Below the pieces are notes generated by a model, which was given only the letters and a program-made list of their open reading frames with translations, was not told the DNA's origin and made no database searches. Source: Brachypterus glaber (Eukaryota > Arthropoda > Insecta > Coleoptera > Kateretidae). Taken from it: 64,000 nt of DNA. Below, in pieces: positions 11,144 to 22,062 of the stretch. Each line of letters starts with the position of its first letter. The stretch's first letter is position 1. The stretch spans positions 83,684,895 through 83,748,894 of the forward strand of contig OY294044.1 in NCBI GenBank assembly GCA_958510825.1, in the 5' to 3' direction. The translations under genes were made by a program, and so were the position numbers.

Positions 11144-11384
11144 ACGTTCAAGTATTACGTAACGCAAAATGTACCAAAATTCATACACTTCATACCTCCG
11201 TTCTCGCGCTATTCAAGGCTGTAGAGGTTTCATATTTTGACTACCCCCCCCCCCCTAATACACCCCCTATTAGGGGGGGGGGGTAGCAAAAATATGAAAT
11301 CCCTGTAATCTATAATAACGCGAGAACCGGGGTATGAAGTGTATGAATTTTGGTACAATTTGCGTTAAGTAATACTTGAACGTA
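11144..11384. repeat. Long hairpin with opposed C and G tracts
   Basis: Arms of about 115 bases are inverted copies. The outer ends are ACGTTCAAGTATTACG and AATACTTGAACGT; CATACACTTCATACC pairs with GGTATGAAGTGTATG. The centre has a run of about 13 C facing a run of about 13 G around a short CACCCCCTATTAG core. It abuts the right end of the foldback element before it. Confidence 0.9.
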
Positions 11385-11653
11385 GTAGAATAGTACGTAC
11401 TAGTAATTAACAAATATGTTAATGTTAATAGTAATTATAATATTATGCGTTATTATAAATTTAGATATAAAATATTATAGCATTAGTTACAGGTTACAAA
11501 ATTTAATGAAACATTTAATTTAATATTATATTTTTGTGTATCTAGTTTAAGCGTTCTTAAATTATAGCGGAAATATACAAACAATAATGGATTAACCTTA
11601 TTCAAATATAATCTATATATGTGTGGTTAACAAAAGGTCCATTTTGCCGTGAC

Positions 11654-11725
11654 CAGTGCCGGATTCAGGGGGTGAAGGTGGTGAAGATTTCACGGGGCCC
11701 GGGCTTGAGAAGGGCCCGGCGTCGG
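11654..11725 (+). mobile_element. Possible hAT-type terminus
   Basis: CAGTGCCGGATTCAGGGGG followed by a GGGCCCGGGC-rich segment resembles the CAGTG-starting ends of hAT elements. No second end or transposase is visible, so this is tentative. The following DNA to 12500 is AT-rich and noncoding. Confidence 0.35.
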
Positions 11726-12536
11726 AAGTCTATTTAAGTTTACAAAAAAAAGTTTATTTATTTGTAGGCTGAGAATTTGTTAGCGTAGTAAATAATAAAC
11801 GTGTTTGGAACCCCAGGCAACATTTGTTATTAATTACAAGTTGTTACAGTAAAACATATCTTTGTTCTGTTATGTTTTACCGTAACAACTGGTATTTTAA
11901 TTTAATTAAAGATTGTAAACCTTAAACGTAAACTTTGTAAACATTTTCGCCGGCAGCGGCGCCTTTTTGCATGTTTGTAAAACTCTATATTGTAACAGTG
12001 CACTGTTACTATAGTTACTATAGTAGTATACCTTATAGTGTTTTAAAATTAAGGCTATCAAATTAAAAAAAAACTGCCTACAGTGCTATACTTCGCTAGA
12101 AAGCCGTAACTCCAATTTTTGTGAATTTTTAATTAACCTTACAGTTAGTTGTGCATTTCCATGGGCTATTTATTGAACCAATAAAATTTGAGTAAATAGT
12201 TTTATTTATGCAGTTATAAACTTATGAAAATTGCAGTATCTCCAAAATAAGGGACTGTTACTAAGCTAAAAAGCAGTAACTCCAAATAAGATTTTTATTA
12301 TGAAAGAAAATATTAGTGGCATATCGGACAGACAGTTTTTTATTACCTAATATATTAAAATAAAATTAAAAGAATGAAAAGCATTAATAAAACAGTTTCT
12401 TTTTGCATTATTATACCTTTTGTATGACGCTAGGTTTTCCGGAAATAGCAAAAAAAAACTGCTGCCAACAAAATAATACTTTTCCCTGTATGTCTTTGTA
12501 TATTAAAAGAATTAAATTGGAAAACAAAAAAAAAAT

Positions 12537-12700
12537 AATTTTTTTTTAAATTTTTTTTTTGAATTTTTTTTTTTGAAAATTTTTCAAAAAAAATTAAAAA
12601 TGTTTCTTATTTCGAAAAAAAAAAAATTAAATATGTTTCTTATTTCGAAAAACCAAAAAAAAAAAAATAAAAAAACAAAAAAATAAATGTTTTTAAAAAA
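12537..12700. repeat. Low-complexity poly-A/poly-T block
   Basis: Alternating homopolymer runs of A and T contain two copies of AATGTTTCTTATTTCGAAAA about 35 bases apart. Confidence 0.8.
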
Positions 12701-12725
12701 ACTTGTTTTAACCTTGTTTTACTCC

Positions 12726-12960
12726 CTTACCCCACACCGAATTTTATCAAAAACAATCCCAGCCCAGAGTTTCGGATAATCAACCTGTGGTCAAAATTTG
12801 AAGTATTTAGCTCAAAGCGTTGTCGAGTTATCGTGGTCACAAATTTTTGAACAGATAGACCGAGACACAGATTTTTTACGGAAATCATGTTTTTTTTGCT
12901 TCAGTTTAAGATTGTAATACTAAGTCTTGTGTTTAAAATGTGAAAGTCAGAAATAAACAT
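12726..12960 (+). repeat. Dispersed repeat family C, copy 1
   Basis: Landmarks ATCCCAGCCCA, ACCTGTGGTC, GTATTTAGCTCAAAGCGTT and TTATCGTGGTCAC recur in order at 20612-20800 and 37668-37940. No protein is encoded and the termini are not defined. The 300 bases after it, up to the LINE, hold nothing I recognise. Confidence 0.65.
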
Positions 12961-13260
12961 TGTTACATACTTTCCCTTTCGAGAAAGTATTGGTCCCGAA
13001 ATAATTACAACATTAGCTTGCTCAGCTGCTTTAAAGGCATATAACGGTTTTAGAGCTATTGGGGGAGTTCAGATGCATCTCTTTATAATAGTTGTCAGGC
13101 GCCAACAAGAATCATTACAATCTTTAGTTCTTAGAGATATGTATGTAATTTTTACTATAGATAATAGTCTACGAGTGAAAAACTTTATATATTTTATATA
13201 TTTATAAAAAAGAATATGTAAATGAAATGTTATTATTTATGATAATAACCAAATATTTAT

Positions 13261-15770
13261 TTATTTATAACTCTCTTTATATGGTAAGTTGAAAACAGCC
13301 CTAATTGCTTGTTTTTGACATATTAGAATTGACTCAATATCTTTGGACTTGCCCCAAAAAATTATACCATATCTCAACAAACTCTGAAAGTTTGAAAAGT
13401 ATACAATTTTTAAAGTATGAATATCTAAATACTTCCCCAACACACGCAGAGAATATGTTACCCTGTTTAATTTCCCTTGTAAATGGTCTACATGTGACAC
13501 CCAGTTTAGGTTTTCGTCAAGCTGAATTCCTAAGAATTTAACATTTTTTTCCAATGAAGTTTTAATATTTTCAATTTTGATTTCTCTATTTGTCTGATTT
13601 TGCAGTTTGAACATGATAAAACTAGTTTTTCCTTCATTTAGTATAAGATGGTTTTGGTCAAGCCAATCTTTAATGTTTTTAATAAGTAACTCTGCCTCAG
13701 ATATTAAATCTTCAACTGAATTTGATTTTACTAAAAAATTGGAATCGTCCGCGAAAATGGTCAAAAACTGTTTTTTATTTCTGAGTGTCACATGTAGATC
13801 ATTTATAAAAATGATAAAGAGCAAAGGCCCCAATATGCTACCCTGGGGTATTCCGACGTCAATAGATTTTATCGACGATAGGTATTTAATAAAATCTTCT
13901 AAAATCTGAACTTGTTGCGTTCTATCTGCGAGATAGGATTTGAGCCACAGCAATGCACGACCCCTGATGCCATATCTTTCCAGTTTGTCAAATAATATTG
14001 TGTAGTTTAGACAATCAAATGCTTTTGTGAGATCCAATAAAATGGCGATAATTTCTTCCTTAGATTCAAAACCTTCAAGTATGTTTTTAAGGAAGACGTG
14101 CAATGCCGTCTCCACAGACCTGCCCTGCAGATAGCCGTGCTGTGTTTTAGCAATTAATTTATGTTTATTAAAAAAGCTTATGATTCTTTTACTCATGGCT
14201 AATTCAAAATTTTTTGAAAATGAAGGTAACAAACTGATAGGTCGATAGTTTTCTATTGACGTCGGATCACCCTTTTTATAAATTGGCAGGACAATTGCAG
14301 CCTTTAATCTATTTGGGAACATTCCATGTGTTAGGGAGTTATTTAGTATGTGGGTTATAGGCCTGCACAATACGTCCTTACAGTATTTGATCACATTTGC
14401 AGATATTTCGTCATAGCCGCAGCTCATTTTACTTTTTAGTTGCTGAAAAAGGTCAAGGCACTCGGCCTCGCTTACTGGTTCAATAAAAATTGTGTTTGGA
14501 TTTAAAGGTATTTTACAATTAAATTTTGTCTGTTCTTTATTTTTTATTATGTCTTTTACAGAGTTTATTGTATAGTTATTAAAATTTTCAGCTGCATTTG
14601 CAGGATTTCCTAGCAGTTGCGCATTTTTTTTCGATTTTTTTTTATTTCTAATATTATTTATAATATTCCACGTTGTTTTTGATTTATTTTCAGAGCAGCG
14701 AAGCCGAGTGCTGATCGACCCTTTTCTAGCCTCTATTAGAGACAAGTCATAGGCTTTTTTTGAATTTTTATAATATGGTAAAAAAGCAGGGTCATATCTA
14801 CTCAGGACTAGATAGGTGTCAAGCTGATTTTTGTTAAAATTTACAAGCGGTTCGTCATGAATTTTTTTTTTATTTTTTATCCTACTTAACTTACTTGTTT
14901 GTTTTGGGAAGTATTCATTAAATAATACTGTAACAGTGTTCATTAACAAAACCCATTGTTTATCGACATCTTTATTTGGACATGAGAATAAATCTTGCCA
15001 GTCTTGTTCTGCAAGTTTTTCTTTAAAAATTTGTTTATTTTTTTCGCTAAATACTCTAATGAGTTTATGACTTTTAGGTAAACTTTTTCTAGTAAGATAA
15101 GTAATTTTTACCAATTTGTGGTCAGGGATGTGTCTATCAACAACATCAGCCTGACACCCATCTACGTTTGTGAACACATTGTCAATACATGTTTGTGCCG
15201 TGCAGTTTTTTCATATGTCAGTACGAATTATTAATTTATGACAATATTCCAGACCAAAACTGTGCATAATTGTTAACAATTGCACTGTATTCAATGAGTT
15301 TTCAAATAAATTTATATTATAATCTCCAGCCAAGAAGATATTGCAATTTTCGACTATTAAGTTTTTTAAAAGTTTTTCTAAAATATTGAAAAATGTACTC
15401 ACATTTTTGTCCGGATTATAAATAGATATGACTATGCTTTTTTTTGTTTCTTGATAAATTTCTACACCAGCAATTTCAACAATGCCATACACTGATAAAC
15501 TTTCAATATCCTCACGACGGTTACACTTTATTTTATTGTTCACATACACTGCTACACCACCGTGTTCATTTAACCTTCTACAAAACTTTGATGTCAATGT
15601 AAAATTTTCAAAATTATATTCCTCCAACTGATAGTCTGTTTTCCAGTGCTCTTGTGTGCAAAAGCACACACACTCAGGATTTTCTTTTAGTAATTCATTT
15701 AATGTTTAAAATTTGTTCGCTATTGATTGTATGTTTTGGGATAGAATGATATTTTTTACGTTTTTATTTT
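13261..15770 (-). pseudogene. Non-LTR retrotransposon ORF2 (endonuclease + reverse transcriptase), broken
   Basis: One reading frame runs the whole length with two in-frame stops, TAA at 15706-15708 and TGA at 15209-15211. The upstream part is an apurinic-type endonuclease: an EHW motif near its start, GGVAVYV, and AGDYNIN. Downstream is a reverse transcriptase with YRPISLLP, LLDLTKAFD (about residue 380 of the 638-residue open part), IPQGSILGPLLF (about 443) and FADD (475-478), the catalytic aspartates. The layout fits the jockey/CR1 group of LINEs; I cannot fix the clade. The C-terminus stops just after KESYK, earlier than usual for such proteins, and is followed directly by ATAAATAAATA, a typical LINE tail. 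The copy is also 5'-truncated, with no ORF1 visible. It is non-functional. Confidence 0.9.
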
Positions 15771-15964
15771 TATTATTTAAAAAGTGGTTTTTATTTTCTG
15801 TACTTCTTAAGCTGCATAGAGACCAAAATCAGGCATTGTATTCCCCCACAAATTATATTTAGTATTTAAGTATTGTAATAACTTCGAGGTAGAACTCGTA
15901 CCATGAAGGTAAAACTAATTTGGAAGAAAATAAAATGAAATTAGCTTTTGGATATATACAGAGC

Positions 15965-16225
15965 GGTGCAAAAGTCACAACCACCCCCCCCCCCTCTTAA
16001 GTTTTCGACGAGTTGATATATCGACTTTAAATTTAAAACTCTTAAATAAGACAACTTAAGCTATCTTTTAGCATATACTTGACACTTTCAGCTCTTAAAA
16101 TGTTGGCAGGGGGCATGGAAGGACATTTTTTTTTAACTAGAAAGGGGGTCGTGTGATACATCATTTTAAAGCAAATAAAATTCTCTATTAGACTGTATAT
16201 TTTTTAATTTTTTAAAGGTTTTGAT
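15965..16225 (+). mobile_element. Fragment of the GTCGTGTGATA MITE family
   Basis: It aligns with 17815-18010. Shared landmarks are AAATAAGAC, GACACTTTCAGCT, CAGGGGGCAT, GGTCGTGTGATA and ATCATTTTAAAGC. It contains a run of about 12 C near 15985. The left terminus is missing. Confidence 0.6.
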
Positions 16226-16676
16226 TTCTCAATTTTTTGTGCTAAAAAATGCAATTTTTTTTGTACATTTTTATTTGTCAATTACGTTTATGTAGGTTTA
16301 TAAATACCATATATTATATAATTTATAATAAACGGTAATGTGGAGGACATTATGAAATCTATTAAAACTGGCCAGATGGGAGACCTTAACATTAATTTTC
16401 GTTGTTTAAAGAAGACAGACACAGAAACGGAAACGGAAAAATTGTAAAAATTGTAATTATTTTCAATTTTGGCGAAGGCGCCCATACGCAAATAATTTTT
16501 AAGAAAAAAAAACTTCCATTTTCACTCGTAATTAAAAAATGCGTTAAAATACCTCCACCGAGATTAATATGTCCCCCTAAAAATAAAAATCGACCTGTCC
16601 GGGGATTTGTCCTAAAAATGTTTAATTTTAGGATTTTCATTCTTATTATTTTAATTGTGTTTGCAGCCTTTTAAAA

Positions 16677-17083
16677 TTAAATAAGGGGGATGATTCTATA
16701 TCACAAAGAGCTACGAGGTTTTGCACGTATACTAGTATTAATAAGGGCAATTAGTATATGTTAATTAATTTTTTTTAATCTATCCAAAGACGTACCTTAC
16801 CAGACAAATGTGTGTGGCTTAACACATTTTTGCTCCAAACTATTTAATATATATATTTTTATTTGTAATTAAATTTAGGTGTTTCGGTAAATAATACTTT
16901 TTGCTAAGTTTTAAAGAAAGGATTCCCTGCAGCATTAACATTTTAATGGTGCTTTTTTTGTTCCCCATTTAATATGTCCATCTTTGAAGGGCCGTAGCTT
17001 CCTTGGGACTTATTTCCAGACATATGTTCCTGTGTTTGATTTTCATGTTTTGTGATGTAGAATCATCCCCTTTATTTAATGCC
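16677..17083. mobile_element. MITE, GATTCTACATCA family, short copy
   Basis: Inverted ends TTAAATAAGGGGGATGATTC and GAATCATCCCCTTTATTTAA bound about 405 bp. The interior right half (GGGCCGTAGCTTCCTTGGGA, CAGACATATGTTCC, TGTGATGTAGAATCATC) matches 53756-54536. No coding capacity. Confidence 0.7.
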
Positions 17084-17105
17084 AAAAGTCAAACACCGCG
17101 TAATA

Positions 17106-17411
17106 GTTATTTATGTTACGAGAGAGGAAACTAGGATATTGCCCATGAGAAAATTAACCCAAGAGGCTGGAGGCCGAGTGGGTTAATTTTAGAATTTTAG
17201 AGAGGGCAATATTATATAATGTTTTACCCTATAAATAGCTTAGAAATTTAAATTTTAATGACATTTACAAGAAAATAATTTGACAAGTGACAGTTGAGTG
17301 GATAAAATGAATAATTTTCCAGTCTATAAAGTAAAAGTCACGTGTGGGTTATTATTGAGTTTCTTTATTTAAAATAAAGCTAGTCTTATTATCTGTATGT
17401 ATTGGATAAAG
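17106..17411 (+). mobile_element. Hairpin-headed element, solo copy
   Basis: It starts TAATAGTTATTTATG and ends TGTATTGGATAAA. The head is a hairpin, GATATTGCCC...GAGGGCAATAT, with an inner TTAACCC/GGGTTAA stem. The body matches 7267-7590 at high identity while the hairpin loop differs. Confidence 0.75.
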
Positions 17412-17768
17412 AAACTTTTTTTCTTATCTGTCCAATTCTGGACGCAGACGACCTAATATCCTGATGTGGGTAAACATAATATTGCAAGTCAAGTCAGTTT
17501 TATCATTCAAGTCATAGAAAGTGTGAATAGAAGAATCGTGCTACGTATTTCCTCTGTGGAAAATGGGTGTGACCCATATTTAACGAAGGCAGTGCATGAA
17601 TAGGGAAATATTGCGGTGTTAAAGATATATGCATATGATATGAATTCAAAATGAAATATTTTGGTATGTGTGTGGGCTTGTGCCAAATATGGGCATTGTT
17701 TCTCGTTTTGGAGTTATACAGAGTAGAGCATGGTTTATTTTTAGCCAGCTTTTAAATGGCAAAATTTA

Positions 17769-18479
17769 TACCGGGTGTCCCAACTCTATTTACCCAACGA
17801 TTTTTTCGAAAACTTAAAGAGATAATCAAATTCTGCGAAAACCATCTTAAATAAGACTTAACTTAACCAACTTTTAGCTTATATTTGATACTTTCAGCTT
17901 ATAAAATATGGCCAGGGGGCATAGGAGTCATTTTTTTAAATGGAAAGTTGGGTCGTGTGATATATCATTTTAAAGCTTATTAAATTCTCCATTTAACTAT
18001 ATATTTTTTAATTTTTTTAAATATATATATTTTTTTGGGTTTAAAATAGGGTTAAAAATGGGTATTTTTGTCAAAATTACTCTAAAAAAATCAAACAATT
18101 TTTTAAAAGTTATTAATTTCATGATGTAAAACCGTAAATTATAGTTTTAAACTAACTTTAATTGACATAAATAAAAATTTACAAAAAAAAACTTAAAAAA
18201 AATCGGATTTTTTAGCAAACAAAATTAATGAATCAAAACCTTAAAAAAATTGTTTAAAAAATTAAAAAATATACACTCCAATAGAAAATTTAATTTGCTT
18301 TAAAATGATGTATCACACGACCCCCTTTTCCATTTAAAAAACTTTCCCCCATGCCCCACTGCCCACACTTTATGAGCTGAAAGTATCAAATATATGCTAA
18401 AAGATAGTTTAAGTTATTATTATTATCTTTTTTAGTATTTGAGAAAAGAGCTGGGTAAATAAAGTTGGGACACCCGGTA
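17769..18479. mobile_element. Complete 711-bp MITE, Tc1/mariner-type
   Basis: Inverted ends TACCGGGTGTCCCAACT and AGTTGGGACACCCGGTA continue through TATTTACCCA/TGGGTAAATA. TA dinucleotides flank both sides. Internally the arms remain inverted copies: AGGGGGCATAGGAG, GGTCGTGTGATA and ATCATTTTAAAGC are mirrored near 18300-18370. Fragments of this family occur at 5990, 15965, 42890 and 50714. It has no transposase and would depend on one supplied elsewhere. Confidence 0.9.
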
Positions 18480-18637
18480 TATTTGACGAGACCCATTTTT
18501 TTTTAAAACAAGGTGCACCTCTTAATATTAAACCAAATTCAAAGTACTATGTAGCTATAAGTTCGAAAAACCATTTTCTTTATTTTATTAAAAAATCGTC
18601 AAAGAAGCGACATATTAAAAAAATCTAAACATAGGCA

Positions 18638-18745
18638 GAGAGCGGGATAGAGAGGGAGAGATAGAGATATTGAAAGAGAGAGGGATAAAAAGAAAGAAGG
18701 AAAGAAAGCAAAAGATATAGAAAGGGAAATAAATAGAGAGAGCAC
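18638..18745 (+). repeat. Purine-rich GAGA tract
   Basis: Imperfect GAGAGG and AAAGAAAG runs. A related tract at 19645-19775 stands at the equivalent position before the second copy of ACGTCTAGCTCATATTTCATG, showing that the segment was duplicated. Confidence 0.8.
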
Positions 18746-18776
18746 AAACGTCTAGCTCATATTTCATGTAATTAGT

Positions 18777-19561
18777 AATAGTTATTTATAATACAAGGGC
18801 AAAAAGTTAAGTTTTTCGATTGAGTAGGTTTTTAGAAGCCGAGGGCCGGCCGATCGGGCCGGCCCGAGGGTAATAAACCTACGAAATCGAAATTTAACTT
18901 TTTGCCCGTGTATTATACAATATTTTTTATTCGATTGTTACTAATTATAATAAATTATTAAAATATAGTTAATTTTAAATTTGCAAAAAGTGTTTCTTTT
19001 TAGTGTCTTATTACTTATCTAGTTTTCCATGACAAATTGATATCCAATCAAATCGCTAAAAAAAACAATTGAATCTTTTCTTTTGCGTGCGGTTTCATTT
19101 TCAAATTAAAAAAGATATAGCTTGGTGATTAATTTCCGTTAAAATGTGTCTGGTATGAAAATAATAATACTTCTGAACCGTTCTATGAATATAATAAATA
19201 TTGAAATTGATTTTACAATTGAAATTTTGTGTTTTTAATTTATTTTAGTGGATGAATACAGATTAATCAGTAACATATATTTTGAGGTTATGTTATAGAA
19301 GAAATTTTTATTTTGTATGAAATGATTATAATAACTGTATCTGGTCAAAAAGAACAGGTAGTTCAAGACCAAAAGTGACCTAAAGGTCATATTTCTTTAT
19401 AAATATTACAGTAAAGTTAAAGCATCTTCTTTAAAAAAGTCTAAAAACAACAAGTTTTAGTTAGCGGGCGAAAAAAACTTTTTGGCCCTAGGGCCAGAAA
19501 GTTCAACTTTTCGCCCGTAAAACATGAACAAAAAGTGTCCCTTTTAGAATCAATCGAATAA
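18777..19561 (+). mobile_element. 785-bp hairpin-headed element with a neighbouring empty site
   Basis: The flank ACGTCTAGCTCATATTTCATG...AATTAGT ends at 18776, and the continuation AAAATATATTAAGTACGAAG resumes at 19562. The same two flanks are directly joined at 19830/19831, which defines the insert. Its left end is a hairpin (18785-18940): GGGCAAAAAGTTAA pairs with TTAACTTTTTGCCC around a GC-rich GGGCCGGCC...GGCCGGCCC core. A smaller hairpin (AAAACTTTTTGGCCCTAGGGCC...TTTCGCCC) lies near the right end. It begins AATAGTTATTTATAATAC, as other hairpin-headed elements here do. Noncoding. Confidence 0.8.
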
Positions 19562-19924
19562 AAAATATATTAAGTACGAAGATTATATAGATCGCACTGT
19601 TTAACGGTCTATGGGAGCAAAAACAATCTGTAAACATTACTACTGAGAAAGAGAAAAAAAGAAAACTAGTGAGAGAAAAAGGGATAGAAAATAACGATGA
19701 GAAAATAAGAAAGAAAAATAAGGGAGAAAGATAGTAAGAGTGAGAGAGAGGGAGAGAGAGAAAGAAAGAGGCAACCAAGGAGCTCTTTGACTTGAGCCCA
19801 AACGTCTAGCTCATATTTCATGTAATTAGTAAAATATATTAAGTACGAAGATTATATGGACCGCATTGTTTAACGTTCTACATAAGCAAAAACAACCTGT
19901 AAACATTATTATTGAAAATAACTT

Positions 19925-19990
19925 ACAAAATTTATGAAATAATAAGTCATACACACTTTGTATGAATTATTATTTCATAAATTTTGTATT
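19925..19990. repeat. Hairpin with 26-bp arms
   Basis: TACAAAATTTATGAAATAAT is mirrored by ATTATTTCATAAATTTTGTA around a CATACACACTTTGTATG centre. Confidence 0.9.
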
Positions 19991-20129
19991 ACACAGTATA
20001 CTATTTAGTTTCTTAAATTAAAATTTATGCCACAATATTGAAAGATTTGAATTAGCTACTTTTTAAAACCCTTCTATTCATTTCACTTATATATAGATAT
20101 ATAGATATAAATATATTTGTCCTCAAATC

Positions 20130-20605
20130 TGCCAAAGCCTTTTTTACCTACTTAGAAAGCTAAAAAAAGTACAAACTAAATGAATAACTTGTGTACTTAA
20201 GATTATTTTCGAGTAATGACGAAACCCTTGATATAAGAATTGTAAAATTCTTTTTAGAATCAATAAATGTATTATTATTATAAATCTGCCAAAGCCTTTT
20301 TCAACCACTCAGAAAGCTAAAGTTTGGTACACATGCTTAACTTGGTTGTATAAAATTTATCCCCACCCCCCAACTCCCCATCCCTAACATTAAAAAATCC
20401 CTTTTTACCCACATGAGATAATTTACAACTAAAATTAGGTTACAAACTCATTTAGTGATAATAAAATTTTACAATAAATTTTACGCCCCCCCCTCGTCTC
20501 CCCATCACCCCCATACACATATAAGGCTAAGTAAACCCTCTCTCTGTTTTAACCACTTAGAATTCACTTAGAAAGCTAAAATTTGGTACAGATTCTTAAC
20601 TCGGC
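20130..20605 (+). repeat. Three diverged copies of a ~150-200 bp repeat
   Basis: TCTGCCAAAGCCTTTTT...ACT(C/T)AGAAAGCTAAA occurs near 20130 and 20282, and ACTTAGAAAGCTAAAATTTG near 20565. Each is followed by GTACA-like sequence and CTTAACT(T/C)GG. C-rich stretches (CCCCACCCCCC, ACGCCCCCCCC) lie between them. Confidence 0.6.
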
Positions 20606-20611
20606 TGACAA

Positions 20612-20800
20612 TAAACTTTTATATAAAATTCCCAGCCTGGAACTTTCGGTAATTAACCTATGGTCCAAATTGAAGTATTTAGCTCAAAGCGTTCTTAAGT
20701 TATCGTGCTCACAAATTTCGCGACCGAAAGAGAGATTTTTTTTTACAGAAATCATATTTTTTGGATATAAAATGTCGAGAAACGTAAAAAAAGCAATAAA
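20612..20800 (+). repeat. Dispersed repeat family C, copy 2
   Basis: It shares TTCCCAGCC, ACCTATGGTCCAAATTGAAG, TATTTAGCTCAAAGCGTT and AAGTTATCGTG with the copies at 12726 and 37668. A short open frame across it is not conserved. Confidence 0.65.
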
Positions 20801-21181
20801 AATTTTTTGTTTTTTTTTACTAAAGCAAGACTTTCCTCGGGGAAACTAATATCTTATTTAGGAAAAAATAATATTTTTTTTTATAAAATTAGAAATTTGT
20901 TTTAATTTTCCCTGGAATAAGGTTTTACCAATTTTGCAATATTTTAACTCCCTTATGTAAAGCACTTTTCCTATACCATTAACAATGTTTTAATTAACTC
21001 TTACCGAAATGAGCTGAGAAGGTAAAGAATTTAAAAAAGGTATTCAGGCGGTCTAATGTAATACAAATAATATAAAATTTTATTGTTGTGTTATGTTTTG
21101 TTTTTTTTTATAAAAAAAAATAATTACTTATAAATAAATATTGTTTTCTCCATGTAAATTTGGCGTATTTGCAAAAATTAC

Positions 21182-21302
21182 AAATTATTAACTCCCATAC
21201 GCAAAACTCCCGTACGTTAAACTCCCGTACGAATATACTTTTATGATATTCGTACGAGTTTTACGTACGGGAGTTTTGTGTATGGGAGTTAATAATTTGT
21301 AA
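21182..21302. repeat. Near-perfect hairpin with internal ACTCCCGTACG repeats
   Basis: ACAAATTATTAACTCCCATA at the left is mirrored by TATGGGAGTTAATAATTTGT at the right. Inside each arm ACTCCCGTACG or its complement is repeated. The arms are about 55 bases around a short TACTTTTATGATAT centre. From here to 21826 there is a fragment starting ACAGGGTTATTCAGAAATAA, a mariner-like terminus, and nothing else recognisable. Confidence 0.9.
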
Positions 21303-21849
21303 GTCCAAACCCCCGTACAAATATACAGAGCCTTTATTATAAGGATTAACTACTCTACCAGTTTTGAAAGTAATTCCCTCAAAAACAAAAACGTTATGGG
21401 GGCTTAAACCTTTTTTAAAAAATAAATAAACTGTAATTTTTAATTTTTTTTTTCATAATTTTTTCGTTTTTAGCAAAAAGAAAATAAGAAACAAATAATT
21501 TTTAAACATTTTTTTATTTATTTACTTTTTTTTTAATTAGTAAAATGCATTATACCATTTACTGTGAATAGTATACAGGGTTATTCAGAAATAATATAAT
21601 CTATAAATATTTTAAGGTAAAATAGAAATTTCCATAGAAAAAATAAAATAATTGGATAAGGTGTTTTTGAGAAATATTTTTTTTATTAACCTGTAATGAG
21701 TTGATGTTGATTTACTCCGCGCTTTTTTGACATATTCTTTCGTACGCTAATATTGCGATGTTGTCAAGTTTTTAAGATTTGACGTTTAAAAGTATAGGAG
21801 GAACTTAATCATTTTATAGGGTAAAACAATTTTGTTGGTTTAATTGGTT

Positions 21850-21855
21850 TTTATT
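21850..21855 (-). terminator. Polyadenylation signal AATAAA of the USP2-like gene
   Basis: AATAAA on the minus strand lies about 210 bases after the stop codon. The same hexamer and its surroundings are kept in the second copy near 23724. Confidence 0.6.
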
Positions 21856-22062
21856 CCAATAGAAGATCAAGTCTCAACTTTTGCACATCCCTGTCGTTAG
21901 GTATAATTTCCACACATTAATAAACGTTTATAAATTTTTATAAACATCGTATAATATATTGATATCAAAATCTTCAAATATACATAGTAACTTAAAACAA
22001 AATAATTAACAATCAAGTAAAATAATAATAATAAGTAAAAAAAAATAAATAAAATAAACTCT

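Noticed and set aside
16402..16674. 90-residue plus-strand frame overlapped by minus-strand frames
   Set aside because: Low-complexity lysine/isoleucine-rich translation of AT-rich DNA.
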